Origin: Streptococcus gallolyticus subsp. gallolyticus DSM 16831
GTDB taxonomy: Bacteria > Bacillota > Bacilli > Lactobacillales > Streptococcaceae
Direction: 5' to 3'
NCBI RefSeq assembly: GCF_002000985.1
Contig: NZ_CP018822.1
Location: forward strand, 1,382,001 to 1,446,000
DNA: 64,000 bases
Shown: positions 45,832 through 54,443 of the stretch, piece by piece
How the letters are laid out: each line of letters begins with the position of its first letter
How positions within the stretch are numbered: the first letter of the stretch is position 1
Made by a program: the position numbers and the translations under genes
The notes under the pieces: model-generated
Told to the model about the DNA's origin: nothing
Database searches by the model: none
What the model saw: only the letters and a program-made list of their open reading frames with translations

Positions 45832-46842
45832 TTATTTTTCCTTGTCTTTAATCAATGATGTTGAGTGCACCACACGGTTATCACGGTCAGGGTAAATGTA
45901 TTTAATCGCTTGATTAATCGCAGTTGGAGCTTCACCAAAACCAGAGGCGATCAAAGCAACTTTACCTTCATAGTCAGCGGCATCACCAATCGCATAAACA
46001 CCTTCTTGACTTGTCTCAAACAATGGCGAAACCGTAATGCTTGAACGTTTATAATCAACGTTCCAATTTTTAAGGTTTTTATTTGATGTCGAAAAACCAA
46101 AGCTAACAATCAAAGCATCTAATGGCAATTCAACAGTTTCATCTGATTTAACCTTTTGAATCGTTAAACTGTTAGCAAATTGACCATCACCGTCCAAAGC
46201 AACTGGTACGTACGGTGTCATGATTTTCACATTTGATTGTTTAAGCACTTCAACGCTATGTTCGTGAGCACGGAAAGCATCACGACGGTGAACGATTGTC
46301 ACGCTTTTAGCCAAGCCATCCAAATGATTTGCCCAGTCAACGGCAGAATCACCACCACCACAGATAACAACGTCTTTGCCAGCAAATTGGTCTAATTTAT
46401 GAACATTGTAGAAAAGGTTGTTGTCAGCGTATTCTTCTTCCCCTTCTAAACCAAGCGTACGGGGAGCAAATGCACCATTACCACAGGCAATAACAATCGC
46501 ACGTGAAAAATGTTGACCTTTATTGGTCTCAATAGTGAAAACATCGCCCTCTTTCTCAAAAGTCTTAACTTCTTCTTTAAGGCAAATCGTTGTTTGGTCT
46601 TCAAAGCGTTCTAATTGTTTGATAAGATTTTCAGTTAATTCTGCTGCTGTGATTTCAGGGAAACCAGCCACATCATAAATGGCTTTTTCAGGATAAAGGA
46701 TAGCTGGTTGCCCACCAAGTTCTGACAAACTTTCAATAATTTTCACTGAAACACCACGCATACCTGCATAAAAAGCAGCAAAAAGCCCTGCAGGACCACC
46801 ACCAATAACGGTAATATCATATATTTCACGATTTTCTGACAT
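45832..46842 (-). CDS. Ferredoxin/flavodoxin-NADP+ reductase (thioredoxin-reductase-like)
   Basis: 336 residues with FAD motif [19 protein letters not shown] (about 12-30) and NADPH motif [12 protein letters not shown] (about 160-171), then the C-terminal FAD-contact [10 protein letters not shown]. It lacks the CxxC of thioredoxin reductase, identifying the YumC-type ferredoxin-NADP+ reductase. It moves electrons between NADPH and a flavodoxin or ferredoxin. The stop codon of the GrpB gene directly abuts its start. Confidence 0.92.
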   Translation of the reverse strand: MSENREIYDITVIGGGPAGLFAAFYAGMRGVSVKIIESLSELGGQPAILYPEKAIYDVAGFPEITAAELTENLIKQLERFEDQTTICLKEEVKTFEKEGDVFTIETNKGQHFSRAIVIACGNGAFAPRTLGLEGEEEYADNNLFYNVHKLDQFAGKDVVICGGGDSAVDWANHLDGLAKSVTIVHRRDAFRAHEHSVEVLKQSNVKIMTPYVPVALDGDGQFANSLTIQKVKSDETVELPLDALIVSFGFSTSNKNLKNWNVDYKRSSITVSPLFETSQEGVYAIGDAADYEGKVALIASGFGEAPTAINQAIKYIYPDRDNRVVHSTSLIKDKEK

Positions 46843-47355
46843 TTATTTTTCCAACTCCTTATAAATTTCTTCGATGACTGATGCTTTATAAGCCATGTAA
46901 CTTTCGATATTTTTGGGAAATAGCTGCGCTGCTTTCATTTTTGTTGCTCCATAAATCGCAACTGCATCAGGATGACTGCGCAAATAATCACGAAAAGCAA
47001 GGTGCCGTTTCAACTCAAGTGAATTTTTAGGACAAACATAAAGATGATGACATTGCAAATGCTCCTTACCAGAATAAGCAAAAGCTTCCCTGCCTTCAAT
47101 CCCTAGATTTCCCTCATGAACATATCCAATACTTGCTAATTTTTCAACAACCATAGATAAATCCGTCTCTTGAGCAATCACAACATCAATATCAATGATT
47201 GGCTTTGCTGCTATGCCTTCAACGGCTGTACTTCCAACATGCTCAATTCTAATAGCTAACTCACCAAGAACAGCACGCAACTCTTGAGTAATTTTTTCAA
47301 AATCATCTTTCCAACTTTCTTGGTAGGAAAGAACAATCACCTCTTCTGTCCGCAT
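46843..47355 (-). CDS. GrpB-family (UPF0157) nucleotidyltransferase-fold protein
   Basis: 170 residues. The family core is RIEHVGSTAVEGIAAKPIIDIDVVIA (the GS and DxD residues of a nucleotidyltransferase fold). Some relatives are fused to dephospho-CoA kinase, but the activity of the stand-alone protein is unknown. Immediately upstream of, and coupled to, the NADP reductase gene. ATG at 47355 with GAGGAGG. Confidence 0.85.
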   Translation of the reverse strand: MRTEEVIVLSYQESWKDDFEKITQELRAVLGELAIRIEHVGSTAVEGIAAKPIIDIDVVIAQETDLSMVVEKLASIGYVHEGNLGIEGREAFAYSGKEHLQCHHLYVCPKNSLELKRHLAFRDYLRSHPDAVAIYGATKMKAAQLFPKNIESYMAYKASVIEEIYKELEK

Positions 47356-47406
47356 GAAACCTCCTCAAAAATAAAGAGACATACAGTCCGCATGTCTCCT
47401 ATTATA

Positions 47407-48144
47407 TCACATATTTTTAGCTTTCGCGTCTTTCTCTGCGAGAATCTTTCGAAAAATAGCTTCTTCTTCCTTGCTAAAAACATAATTTTCCAATAAATCT
47501 GGACGACGTTCTAACGTCTTACGCAAACTTTGCTCAATACGCCATTTTCGGATATTCTCATGATGCCCACTCATTAACACATCTGGAACTTTCATGCCAC
47601 GAAAATCATATGGGCGAGTATATTGTGGAAATTCCAAAAGCCCTGATGAAAAAGAATCATCTTGATGACTAGCTTCTTTTCCTAAGACATTAGGAATCAA
47701 ACGAACCGTTGCATCAACAATCGTCATCGCAGCCAATTCTCCACCAGTCAAAACAAAATCGCCCAAAGAAATCTCATCGGTAACCAAGGTTTTAATGCGT
47801 TCATCATAGCCCTCATAATGCCCACAAATAAAAATTAGTTCATCTTCTTGTGCTAATTCTTCAGCGTAGCTTTGATCGAATTTACGCCCTGCTGGGTCCA
47901 AAAGAATCACGCGCGGCTTTTTAGCGTCAATCTTATCAATGGTATCAAAAATCGGCTGTGCTCGCAAAAGCATTCCTTGACCGCCACCATATGGTTCATC
48001 ATCAACATGACGAGCCTTCTCTGCATTCTCACGGAAATTATGATAATTGATTTCCAACAGACCTTTTTCAGTAGCTTTACCAACAATCGAATGCTCAAGC
48101 GGTGAAAACATTTCTGGAAAGAGCGTTAGAATATCAATCTTCAT
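47407..48144 (-). CDS. trmD: tRNA (guanine-N1)-methyltransferase TrmD
   Basis: 245 residues from the ATG at 48144, which begins [13 protein letters not shown] as in the family; the longer frame runs into rimM. The SAM-binding trefoil-knot region is seen in [13 protein letters not shown] and [20 protein letters not shown]. It methylates G37 of tRNAs reading CUN, CCN and CGG codons, preventing frameshifts. It overlaps rimM by 11 bp. Confidence 0.96.
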   Translation of the reverse strand: MKIDILTLFPEMFSPLEHSIVGKATEKGLLEINYHNFRENAEKARHVDDEPYGGGQGMLLRAQPIFDTIDKIDAKKPRVILLDPAGRKFDQSYAEELAQEDELIFICGHYEGYDERIKTLVTDEISLGDFVLTGGELAAMTIVDATVRLIPNVLGKEASHQDDSFSSGLLEFPQYTRPYDFRGMKVPDVLMSGHHENIRKWRIEQSLRKTLERRPDLLENYVFSKEEEAIFRKILAEKDAKAKNM

Positions 48145-48652
48145 CGTCAAGTCCTTCCAAAACGTCAACATCAATACGATTGCCAGCAACATCCACGTTA
48201 AGCACAACTGGTGGAATGTATGGAAGCAACAAATCACGTTTTCCTTTACGTTTCACCACCCAGACATCATTAGCACCAGGTTGCAAAATCTCCTTAACTT
48301 GACCAATCAAAACATCATTTTCATAAACATCAAGTCCAATAATTTCATGATAATAAAATTCACCATCATCAAGGTCAGATAAATTTTCCTCAGCAACTTT
48401 TAAAGTACAACCTTTGTATTTTTCGATATCATTAATATGATACATGCCTTTAAATTTAACAATATCAAAATTCTTTTGTTTACGGTGACTAGCAATCTCA
48501 ACTTCAATAATAAAACGGTCTTTATCATCAAAAATCGCTAATTTTGAACCCTTTTTAAAGCGTTCTTCTGTAAAATCCGTCACAGACAACACGCGCATCT
48601 CACCTTGGAGACCTTGTGTGTTAACAATTTTTCCAACATTAAAATAATTCAT
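48134..48652 (-). CDS. rimM: Ribosome maturation factor RimM
   Basis: 172 residues from the ATG at 48652 (GTGGAG site). The N-terminal RimM domain ([20 protein letters not shown]) is followed by a PRC-barrel (about 95-172, [28 protein letters not shown]). It helps 30S head assembly and binds ribosomal protein S19. Usual partner of trmD. A TGGTACAAT extended -10 lies about 30 bases upstream. Confidence 0.95.
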   Translation of the reverse strand: MNYFNVGKIVNTQGLQGEMRVLSVTDFTEERFKKGSKLAIFDDKDRFIIEVEIASHRKQKNFDIVKFKGMYHINDIEKYKGCTLKVAEENLSDLDDGEFYYHEIIGLDVYENDVLIGQVKEILQPGANDVWVVKRKGKRDLLLPYIPPVVLNVDVAGNRIDVDVLEGLDDED

Positions 48653-48699
48653 GTTTACTCCACTTAACTTAGTCTTTACCATTGTACCATGATAGCAAT

Positions 48700-48728
48700 G
48701 AAAAAACCAGCTGCGCTCTGCAACTGGT
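48700..48728 (-). terminator. Terminator of the tRNA unit
   Basis: Stem CCAGTTGC / GCAGCTGG (one mismatch) with T6 on the minus strand, directly after tRNA-Glu. Confidence 0.8.
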
Positions 48729-48733
48729 CAAGA

Positions 48734-48805
48734 TAGTCCGTACGGGATTCGAACCCGTGTTACCGCCGTGAAAAGGCGGTGTCTTAACCCCTTGACCAAC
48801 GGACC
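48734..48805 (-). tRNA. tRNA-Glu (anticodon TTC)
   Basis: 72 nt cloverleaf on the minus strand. Acceptor GGTCCGT / ACGGACT with discriminator A, anticodon stem CCGCC/GGCGG with loop TTTTCAC, T-loop GGTTCGAATCC. The CCA end is not encoded, so it depends on the CCA enzyme. Confidence 0.95.
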
Positions 48806-48835
48806 AAAATCAATGTATAAAACCAATGAGGTTTA

Positions 48836-48907
48836 CTGGGGTAGCTGGATTCGAACCAACGCATGAGGGAGTCAAAGTCCCTTGCCTTACCGCTTGGCTA
48901 TACCCCA
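48836..48907 (-). tRNA. tRNA-Gln (anticodon TTG)
   Basis: 72 nt on the minus strand. Acceptor TGGGGTA / TACCCCA with discriminator G, anticodon arm AGGGA-CTTTGAC-TCCCT, T-loop GGTTCGAATCC. Co-transcribed with tRNA-Glu 30 bp downstream; no encoded CCA. Confidence 0.95.
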
Positions 48908-48921
48908 AAACAACAAAATAT

Positions 48922-48950
48922 ATTCTATCGTAGATTTGACTCCCTGTCAA
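48922..48950 (-). promoter_or_regulatory. Promoter of the tRNA-Gln/tRNA-Glu unit
   Basis: -35 TTGACA (48945-48950), -10 TAGAAT (48922-48927), 17-bp spacer, 15 bases upstream of tRNA-Gln. Confidence 0.85.
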
Positions 48951-49094
48951 TACATTTTTTAAATTTTTTTGAAAAAATTTTTGGTTACCAACAGTTTTGA
49001 AAGTTCTAAAATGAAGTTAGCCACTTGAGCGTATCAAAAAACATCTCAGAGAGATATAATGTCATCACCACAACAACATTAGAAGGACTCTGAG

Positions 49095-49244
49095 ATGCAA
49101 GACTATTATACACCAAAAGGCAAACTTTTAACACTAGCAGACCGTAGAAATATTAAACGTTGGCTCAAAGAAGGTCACTCCAATCGCGAAATCGCTAGAA
49201 GATTAGCTAAAGCTCCTCAACCCCCAACATCTAAATCGCATTAG
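49095..49244 (+). pseudogene. IS30-family transposase, N-terminal remnant
   Basis: A 49-codon ORF (MQDYYTPKGKLLTLADRRNI, then KRWLKEGHSNREIARRLAKAP) matching the N-terminal helix-turn-helix of streptococcal IS30-family transposases, ended by a TAG soon after APQ. The DDE catalytic domain is absent. The 446-bp gap 48908-49353 holds only this fragment, its AGAAGGACTCTGAG leader and the adjoining tRNA promoter. It is a decayed insertion beside tRNA genes. Possible imperfect ends lie near 48990-49015 and 49295-49315, but I cannot define them. Confidence 0.75.
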
Positions 49245-49335
49245 TCAGCATTCAAAACGTATAATGATGATTTGCAATCTCGGATTTTCTAATAAAAAGT
49301 TTCAATGAATACGACACTTCTTCACCAAAAACAAG

Positions 49336-49360
49336 AAAAAGAGTAGCAAATCACTACTCT
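49336..49360 (-). terminator. Terminator of rpsP-khpA, overlapping the stop codon
   Basis: Stem GAGTAG / CTACTC (49341-49359) followed by TTTTTC on the minus strand. The khpA stop TAG is part of the 5' arm. Confidence 0.75.
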
Positions 49361-49602
49361 TCTCCCTTTTCATCAATAACGAGTCTTACTTTTTTACCTT
49401 GAGTTGGTACCGAATAGACAATCGACCTTATCGCTGTAATGGTACGACCTTTTTTACCGATAACACGACCGATGTCCTGTGCATCCAAATCAAGATGATA
49501 TTCTAAAAACTCAGGTGTATCTTCAATTTTAATGGTAAGATTATCTGGTTGTGAAATCAAAGGTTTCACAATAGCGATAATAAGATTTTCAATGGTATCC
49601 AT
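49354..49602 (-). CDS. khpA: KH-domain RNA-binding protein KhpA
   Basis: 82 residues: a single KH domain with the GxxG loop in [16 protein letters not shown] (about 47-62). In pneumococcus KhpA pairs with KhpB (EloR/Jag) and affects cell elongation and division through RNA binding. It lies 24 bp after rpsP, the conserved order. The ribosome-binding site AAGAAAG is weak, suggesting coupling to rpsP. Confidence 0.92.
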   Translation of the reverse strand: MDTIENLIIAIVKPLISQPDNLTIKIEDTPEFLEYHLDLDAQDIGRVIGKKGRTITAIRSIVYSVPTQGKKVRLVIDEKGEE

Positions 49603-49626
49603 AGGCTTTCTTCTTAGTGTACTCTA

Positions 49627-49899
49627 TTATTTTGAGAATTTTGATTCGTGGAATTTTTTCATAACGCCTTCACGTGAAAGGATGTTACGAACTGTATCTG
49701 AAGGTTGTGCACCTTTTGACAACCATTCAAGAACACGATCTTCTTTCAAAGTTACTTGGTTTTCTTCAACAAGTGGGTTGTAAGTACCAACTGTTTCGAT
49801 GAAACGACCATCACGTGGAGCACGTGAATCAGCTACGTTGATACGGTAGAAAGGTTTTTTCTTAGAACCCATACGAGTTAAACGGATTTTTACTGCCAT
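49627..49899 (-). CDS. rpsP: 30S ribosomal protein S16
   Basis: 90 residues, normal length; [20 protein letters not shown] is the family N-terminus, with [15 protein letters not shown] following. Structural 30S protein. First gene of rpsP-khpA with a consensus promoter 65-95 bases upstream. Confidence 0.97.
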   Translation of the reverse strand: MAVKIRLTRMGSKKKPFYRINVADSRAPRDGRFIETVGTYNPLVEENQVTLKEDRVLEWLSKGAQPSDTVRNILSREGVMKKFHESKFSK

Positions 49900-49966
49900 T
49901 AGTATAAAGTCTCTTTTCTATATTTTTTGTTTTGGTTAATAGCTCTGCTACTAACTCACTTAACTT

Positions 49967-50013
49967 ATTATATCATAAAAAGATAAGGTGTCAAGTTTTT
50001 TTCTTGACACCTT
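49967..50013 (-). promoter_or_regulatory. rpsP promoter embedded in an inverted repeat
   Basis: -35 TTGACA (49989-49994) and -10 TATAAT (49967-49972), 16-bp spacer. The -35 is inside one arm of a perfect 11-bp inverted repeat (AAGGTGTCAAG / CTTGACACCTT, 49985-50013). The repeat may also act as a weak terminator for the secreted-protein genes upstream. Confidence 0.75.
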
Positions 50014-50052
50014 TTAAATTTTTTTGAAAGGTTAAAAATAAGCAGGAGCGCA

Positions 50053-50436
50053 TTATTGTTGAGATTGCAAAATAGCTTCTTTTATTTCCGCAACAGTCAC
50101 TGCTTGGTCATCTCGATAGACAACGTTGCCATCATCATCCAAAAGTTCTCCAACCAATGGCTCAGCAGCCGAACTTGCTTCATCTTTAAATGAAAATCCT
50201 CCGCCCACTTCATCAGGATAACCAATGACAAAATCAGTATCTGAACAATAAGTATCCAAAAACTCCACAAAACTATTATCTTTTTGATATTCCTCTACAG
50301 CAAGCTGTAAAGGAATCGGTTCGGCAGCAGTTTTAGGAAGCAACGCTGTCAATTCATCAGACACAATTGTTTTAGCTGTACCAACGGATACAATCGCTAA
50401 AGCACCAATAATCGGTAACATGATTCTTTTTTTCAT
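50053..50436 (-). CDS. Predicted secreted protein, unknown function (second of a pair)
   Basis: 127 residues. An N-terminal signal peptide (KKRIMLPIIGALAIVSVGTA, about 2-21) is followed by an acidic domain with one Cys (DTYCSDTDFVIGYPDE). It ends in DQAVTVAEIKEAILQSQQ. I do not recognise a family. Its last part resembles that of the upstream gene (a -TVxE- helix after DDDGN/EDGTV), so the two may be distant paralogues. 14 bp separates them; they share an operon between rpsP and an RsmJ-like gene. Confidence 0.6.
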   Translation of the reverse strand: MKKRIMLPIIGALAIVSVGTAKTIVSDELTALLPKTAAEPIPLQLAVEEYQKDNSFVEFLDTYCSDTDFVIGYPDEVGGGFSFKDEASSAAEPLVGELLDDDGNVVYRDDQAVTVAEIKEAILQSQQ

Positions 50437-50450
50437 AGCTTCTCCTTAGT

Positions 50451-50858
50451 TTATTTTAAATATTGATATAAGACCTGACGAGCTTCGCCAACTGTCGTTG
50501 ATTCTGAACCTTCTAAATCAAGCTCATGAACAGTTCCGTCTTCGTACTGAATATAACTATTTTGTGATTCTTCCTCATCACCGTAACCATCAGCATAAGC
50601 CAAAATACCACCTTCTTCATCGGCAATAATACGCTGCTCGTCCGAATAATCTGCAAAATAGTTATCAAACGCTTCTCGCGATTTTCCTTTCCAAACCTTA
50701 ATCAAACGATTTATAGTCGCATTATCACTTGATGTCTCGCAGGACTTGACTTGAACATCGTCAGCAACCACATCTTTATTTTTAATTTGATTCATTCCCA
50801 AAATACCAGTCACAAGACATGCTAATAACATTAGCGAAAAAACAGCTTTTCTTTTCAT
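50451..50858 (-). CDS. Predicted secreted or lipid-anchored protein, unknown function (first of a pair)
   Basis: 135 residues. N-terminus MKRKAVFSLMLLACLVTGIL is a signal peptide; LLAC resembles a lipobox but lies early (Cys 14), so either lipoprotein processing or plain secretion is possible. The mature part is very acidic (DGYGDEEESQ, HELDLEGSES) and ends ESTTVGEARQVLYQYLK. Ribosome-binding site GGGGAT. Not a family I know. An immunity or modulator role is conceivable, but nothing shows it. Confidence 0.6.
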   Translation of the reverse strand: MKRKAVFSLMLLACLVTGILGMNQIKNKDVVADDVQVKSCETSSDNATINRLIKVWKGKSREAFDNYFADYSDEQRIIADEEGGILAYADGYGDEEESQNSYIQYEDGTVHELDLEGSESTTVGEARQVLYQYLK

Positions 50859-50984
50859 TCTATCCCCTTTTTCAAAAATCTATATTTTAATTTACATAAA
50901 TATATTTTTTATTTAAAATAGCATGAAATTGCATAAAAAGCAAATAAAAACATGATAATTATCTGAAAATATTATTTTAAAAAC

Positions 50985-51016
50985 AAAAAGAGCTGAAACA
51001 ATTGTTCCAAGCTCTC
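50985..51016 (-). terminator. Terminator of the RsmJ-like gene
   Basis: Stem AGAGCT-tggAACAATTGTTtc-AGCTCT and T5 on the minus strand, 32 bases after the stop at 51048. Confidence 0.75.
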
Positions 51017-51047
51017 TCAAAGCTATTTTCTATTATTGACTGTCGTG

Positions 51048-51797
51048 TTATAACTCAATAATGCCATAATGAAATTTTTGATTAGGTCTGACAATTCTTT
51101 TAAAACCAAATTTTTCAAAAACATCATCTCTAAAATGAGCTTTAATAATAAGACTCTTTCTTGCCATGCGCTTTGCTTCCCTCAAAAACTCATCAGATAG
51201 AGGACTAGGATTGGCAAATTGTCGTAAACCATCTAAGTTTTTAGATTCTGAAATCCTATCAGAAAACATTGGGTCGCAATAAACCACGTCAAATGACTTA
51301 TCAGGCAATGATTTCATATAAGTAATATTGTCAGCGCAATAAGTTTTAATGGAACGCATGACAGCTGTTAAGCGTTGATTTTCTGATGGATAAGTTACCA
51401 AACCCTCTGAAACGATAAAGTGGATAAGAGGATTGCTTTCTATCGCTGTTACATCATTGCCTGCTGACGCCATAACAATGCTATCGCTAGCAAGCCCCAT
51501 CGTTGTATCAAGGATTTGTAACTTGTCATCACCCAATAACGCCAATAAAGCGTCATGCTCACTCTTAATACGCAACATAGCAGTATCAGGATGAAAAACA
51601 AACTCACTACCGTCTTGATTGACCAAGCGCAGCTCATTTTCATAAACCAAAAGAAGCGCTTCTCTAGACTGTAAAAGCTTTGTCACTGATTGTTTTCGTC
51701 GTTCAATAACAGGTAAATGAAGTTTTTCGCCAATAGCTTGCGCTCGCTGACGCAAAGCAACATTTTCCCGCAAACTTGTCGTAATCGCAATAATCAT
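51048..51797 (-). CDS. Class I SAM-dependent methyltransferase (RsmJ-like)
   Basis: 249 residues. The SAM-binding motif is LQILDTTMGLASDSIVMAS (about 93-111; the usual DxxxGxGxD in altered form), motif IV is FDVVYCDPMF (about 169-178). This DPM(F/Y) pattern is that of RsmJ, which methylates N2 of G1516 in 16S rRNA in E. coli. The Gram-positive branch is not well studied, so RNA or DNA methylation is possible but rRNA is favoured. Monocistronic. Confidence 0.8.
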   Translation of the reverse strand: MIIAITTSLRENVALRQRAQAIGEKLHLPVIERRKQSVTKLLQSREALLLVYENELRLVNQDGSEFVFHPDTAMLRIKSEHDALLALLGDDKLQILDTTMGLASDSIVMASAGNDVTAIESNPLIHFIVSEGLVTYPSENQRLTAVMRSIKTYCADNITYMKSLPDKSFDVVYCDPMFSDRISESKNLDGLRQFANPSPLSDEFLREAKRMARKSLIIKAHFRDDVFEKFGFKRIVRPNQKFHYGIIEL

Positions 51798-51815
51798 GCT
51801 TTTATTATAGCAAAA

Positions 51816-52406
51816 TTACAAAAAAGATTTAATGAAATGCCCACCGTAAATCCAGAAATAGCTATAAGCCACGATAGAAATAGGCTTACAAAGCAGAATG
51901 ATATAGAGAAAACGCCTAAACGTCATCTTTGACAGCCCTGTTACCATAACCAAAATATCTGCAGGCGAAATGGGGGACGCCATATTTAAGGCAAAAACTT
52001 TTTCGTAAGTTGATGACGTTAATTTTCGCTCATAACGAGCAAATAATTTCTCCTCCATAAATAGCAAAATAAATGGCTTCCCATAGCGGCGTGTTAATAG
52101 AAAAAGAATAATACTCCCAATAACAATGCCAACATAATTGAGAATAAAGCCCAGTATTGGACCAAAAGCCATAAAACCAACTACCGTTGTCACCCCACCT
52201 GGAATAATCGGAATAACCACCTGAATAATTTGCAACAGAAGAAAAATAATGCTTCCCAAAAAGAGATGTCCTCGCAAAACATCCGCTAAAGCATGAGGGT
52301 TATTCAAAATATCTAAATGTTTAAAAAGATAAACCAAACACAAAAGGGTTAGAATAATAGAAAAAATTCCTAAAAACTTGATTACTCTTTTTAAAGCGTC
52401 ATACAT
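51816..52406 (-). CDS. VTT-domain (TVP38/TMEM64, DedA-like) membrane protein
   Basis: 196 residues from the ATG at 52406 (AAAGGTGAT site). About five membrane helices with the VTT core (IPIIPGGVTTVVGFMAFGPI at about 73-92, then LLTRRYGKP). Relatives are linked to lipid scrambling or membrane homeostasis. Located between the RsmJ-like gene and the MacAB-like system, with a terminator just upstream of it. Confidence 0.85.
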   Translation of the reverse strand: MYDALKRVIKFLGIFSIILTLLCLVYLFKHLDILNNPHALADVLRGHLFLGSIIFLLLQIIQVVIPIIPGGVTTVVGFMAFGPILGFILNYVGIVIGSIILFLLTRRYGKPFILLFMEEKLFARYERKLTSSTYEKVFALNMASPISPADILVMVTGLSKMTFRRFLYIILLCKPISIVAYSYFWIYGGHFIKSFL

Positions 52407-52428
52407 AACATCACCTTTCATCGTTCTC

Positions 52429-52454
52429 AAAAAAAGAGCTGGTGACAGCTCTTT
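52429..52454 (-). terminator. Terminator of the MacAB-like operon
   Basis: Perfect stem AAAGAGCTG / CAGCTCTTT with a 4-base loop and T7 on the minus strand, 35 bases after the permease stop. Confidence 0.88.
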
Positions 52455-52488
52455 AAATGTCTAAGCAATTTTTATATTAATGCTATTA

Positions 52489-53721
52489 TTATTCATAACG
52501 TAATGCTTCGATTGGGTCGAGTTTACTTGCTTTATTTGCTGGTAAAATACCGAAGATCATACCAATCAAAGCGGAGAAGAGAAGGCTTCCTATTGCTACG
52601 TTAAATGAAATAGATGGTTTCATATCAGCCATATTGCTATTAAGAATACTTGTCAAACCAGCTGCCAAACCTAAACCGATCAGCCCACCAAGGAGAGTCA
52701 ATACCATTGATTCAATTAAAAATTGCGTCAAAATTTTCCTGCGTGTTGCCCCCAAGGCCTTACGTAAACCAATTTCACGTGTACGTTCTGTAACAGATAC
52801 AAGCATGATGTTCATAACCCCAATACCTCCAACTAACAGTGAGATACCAGCAATCGCACCAATAACTGTAGTCATCATGCCATAAGCTGAATTAATTTCA
52901 GCAATCTGTTTAGACATATCAAAAATGGTAAAGTGGCCTGTTTTCACACCTGATACTTGTGTCATCACTTTAGCAGCTTCTTCCCCTACGGTTGTTGCTT
53001 GCGTTGCATCATTAACATGGACATATGCCGCCTCAATTTCGTTAACATTAAACTCAGCAGCCAGTTGTGTGTTTGTCATGACAGCATTACCACCTGAACT
53101 CATTCCGTAGAGAGCTGAACCAGCATTTGGATCTTTATAAACACCAACAACTAAGTATGATTTAGAACCGACTGAAACCTGCTTATTTAAGGCATTATCA
53201 TTCGTTCCAAATAGTTTCACAGCCAATTTCGTATCAAGCATAATGATACGTGAAAAATGCTCATAATCATCTGAACGGAAATTTCTTCCAGCTACAACCT
53301 TGTATTTTTTAACATCAAAATAGGTCTTATTAACACCTATAATGTTAACGTTTTTGGCTTTTTTCTTATTAAGCGAAACCGTTGCAGTCGTACCATTCGT
53401 CAAGTAATAGTTTTGAACCCCTGAAACATCAGAAGTAATTTTTTGCAACCATTCTTCCTGAATTTTAGGACCTTTGTCTGATGATGTCGTTTCAACATCA
53501 TCGTCAAAAATACTTTTGCTGTCAGAATCCTTAGCAACATAATAAATCTCAATGTCACGTGTATCGGCAGAAAACATATCTGTGATTTGTTTTGTCATTC
53601 CTTGCCCCAACGCCATGATAACAACAACCGAAGCAACTCCGATAATAATCCCTAACATTGTTAAGAATGAGCGCATCTTGTGCCCCATGATTGAACTAAG
53701 GGCGAATTTCCAGTTTTCCAT
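52489..53721 (-). CDS. MacB-type ABC transporter permease
   Basis: 410 residues. One N-terminal helix (about 18-40) leads to a large extracellular MacB-PCD domain (45-270), then three helices with the FtsX motif (GGIGVMNIMLVSVTERTREIGLRKA, about 297-321). These are mechanotransmitting permeases that do not carry substrate through the membrane domain. Together with the ATPase and adaptor it forms a YknXYZ/MacAB-like export or peptide-resistance system. Last of three genes. Confidence 0.88.
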   Translation of the reverse strand: MENWKFALSSIMGHKMRSFLTMLGIIIGVASVVVIMALGQGMTKQITDMFSADTRDIEIYYVAKDSDSKSIFDDDVETTSSDKGPKIQEEWLQKITSDVSGVQNYYLTNGTTATVSLNKKKAKNVNIIGVNKTYFDVKKYKVVAGRNFRSDDYEHFSRIIMLDTKLAVKLFGTNDNALNKQVSVGSKSYLVVGVYKDPNAGSALYGMSSGGNAVMTNTQLAAEFNVNEIEAAYVHVNDATQATTVGEEAAKVMTQVSGVKTGHFTIFDMSKQIAEINSAYGMMTTVIGAIAGISLLVGGIGVMNIMLVSVTERTREIGLRKALGATRRKILTQFLIESMVLTLLGGLIGLGLAAGLTSILNSNMADMKPSISFNVAIGSLLFSALIGMIFGILPANKASKLDPIEALRYE

Positions 53722-53732
53722 AATCTTCCTCC

Positions 53733-54443
53733 TTAGTCAATCCTAACACTATCTGTCGTGTCTCTTGTGATTTCACCATCACGAATGACAATTTTACGTG
53801 TTGCAAAATCTGCAATTTCCGGCTCGTGCGTAACCATGACAATGGTTTTACCTTCACGATTAAGTTCTGTCAATAGCTGCATAATCTGCTCACTGGTTTT
53901 CGTATCAAGGGCACCTGTTGGTTCATCCGCCAAAATAATCGAAGGATTATTGACCAAAGCACGCGCAATGGCAACACGTTGTTTTTGTCCACCAGATAAT
54001 TCAGAAGGCAGGTGCTTCATACGTTCACCTAGTTCAACTTTGTCTAAAAATTGTTTAGCAAGTTGGTGGCGTTTTGAAACACCGACCCCAGCATAAATAA
54101 GTGGAAGCTCAACATTTTGCAAAGCATTTAATTTTGAAAGTAGGAAGAACTGTTGAAAAACAAAGCCGATTTCTTCATTTCTCACTTTAGCCAATTCTTT
54201 TTCTTTCAAGTCTTCAACTTGTGTTCCATTTAAACTGTAATCGCCAGAAGTTGGTCTATCAAGTAAACCAATAATATTCATAAGGGTTGACTTCCCTGAA
54301 CCAGAAGGTCCCATTATCGCTAGGAACTCTCCTTCATAAACTGTCAAATCAATCCCTTTAAGAACTTGCAACTCCTGATCACCATTACGGTAGGACTTGA
54401 CAATATCTTTGAGTTGAATTAAAACTTTTCTTTCTTCTGTCAC
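53733..54443 (-). CDS. MacB/LolD-type ABC transporter ATP-binding protein
   Basis: 236 residues: Walker A GPSGSGKST (about 42-50), signature LSGGQKQRVAIARAL, Walker B IILADEPTGALD, H-loop THE. Start GTG at 54443, sharing one base with the stop of the adaptor gene, so translation is coupled. It drives the adjacent permease. No bceRS-like two-component system is next to it. Confidence 0.9.
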   Translation of the reverse strand: MTEERKVLIQLKDIVKSYRNGDQELQVLKGIDLTVYEGEFLAIMGPSGSGKSTLMNIIGLLDRPTSGDYSLNGTQVEDLKEKELAKVRNEEIGFVFQQFFLLSKLNALQNVELPLIYAGVGVSKRHQLAKQFLDKVELGERMKHLPSELSGGQKQRVAIARALVNNPSIILADEPTGALDTKTSEQIMQLLTELNREGKTIVMVTHEPEIADFATRKIVIRDGEITRDTTDSVRID

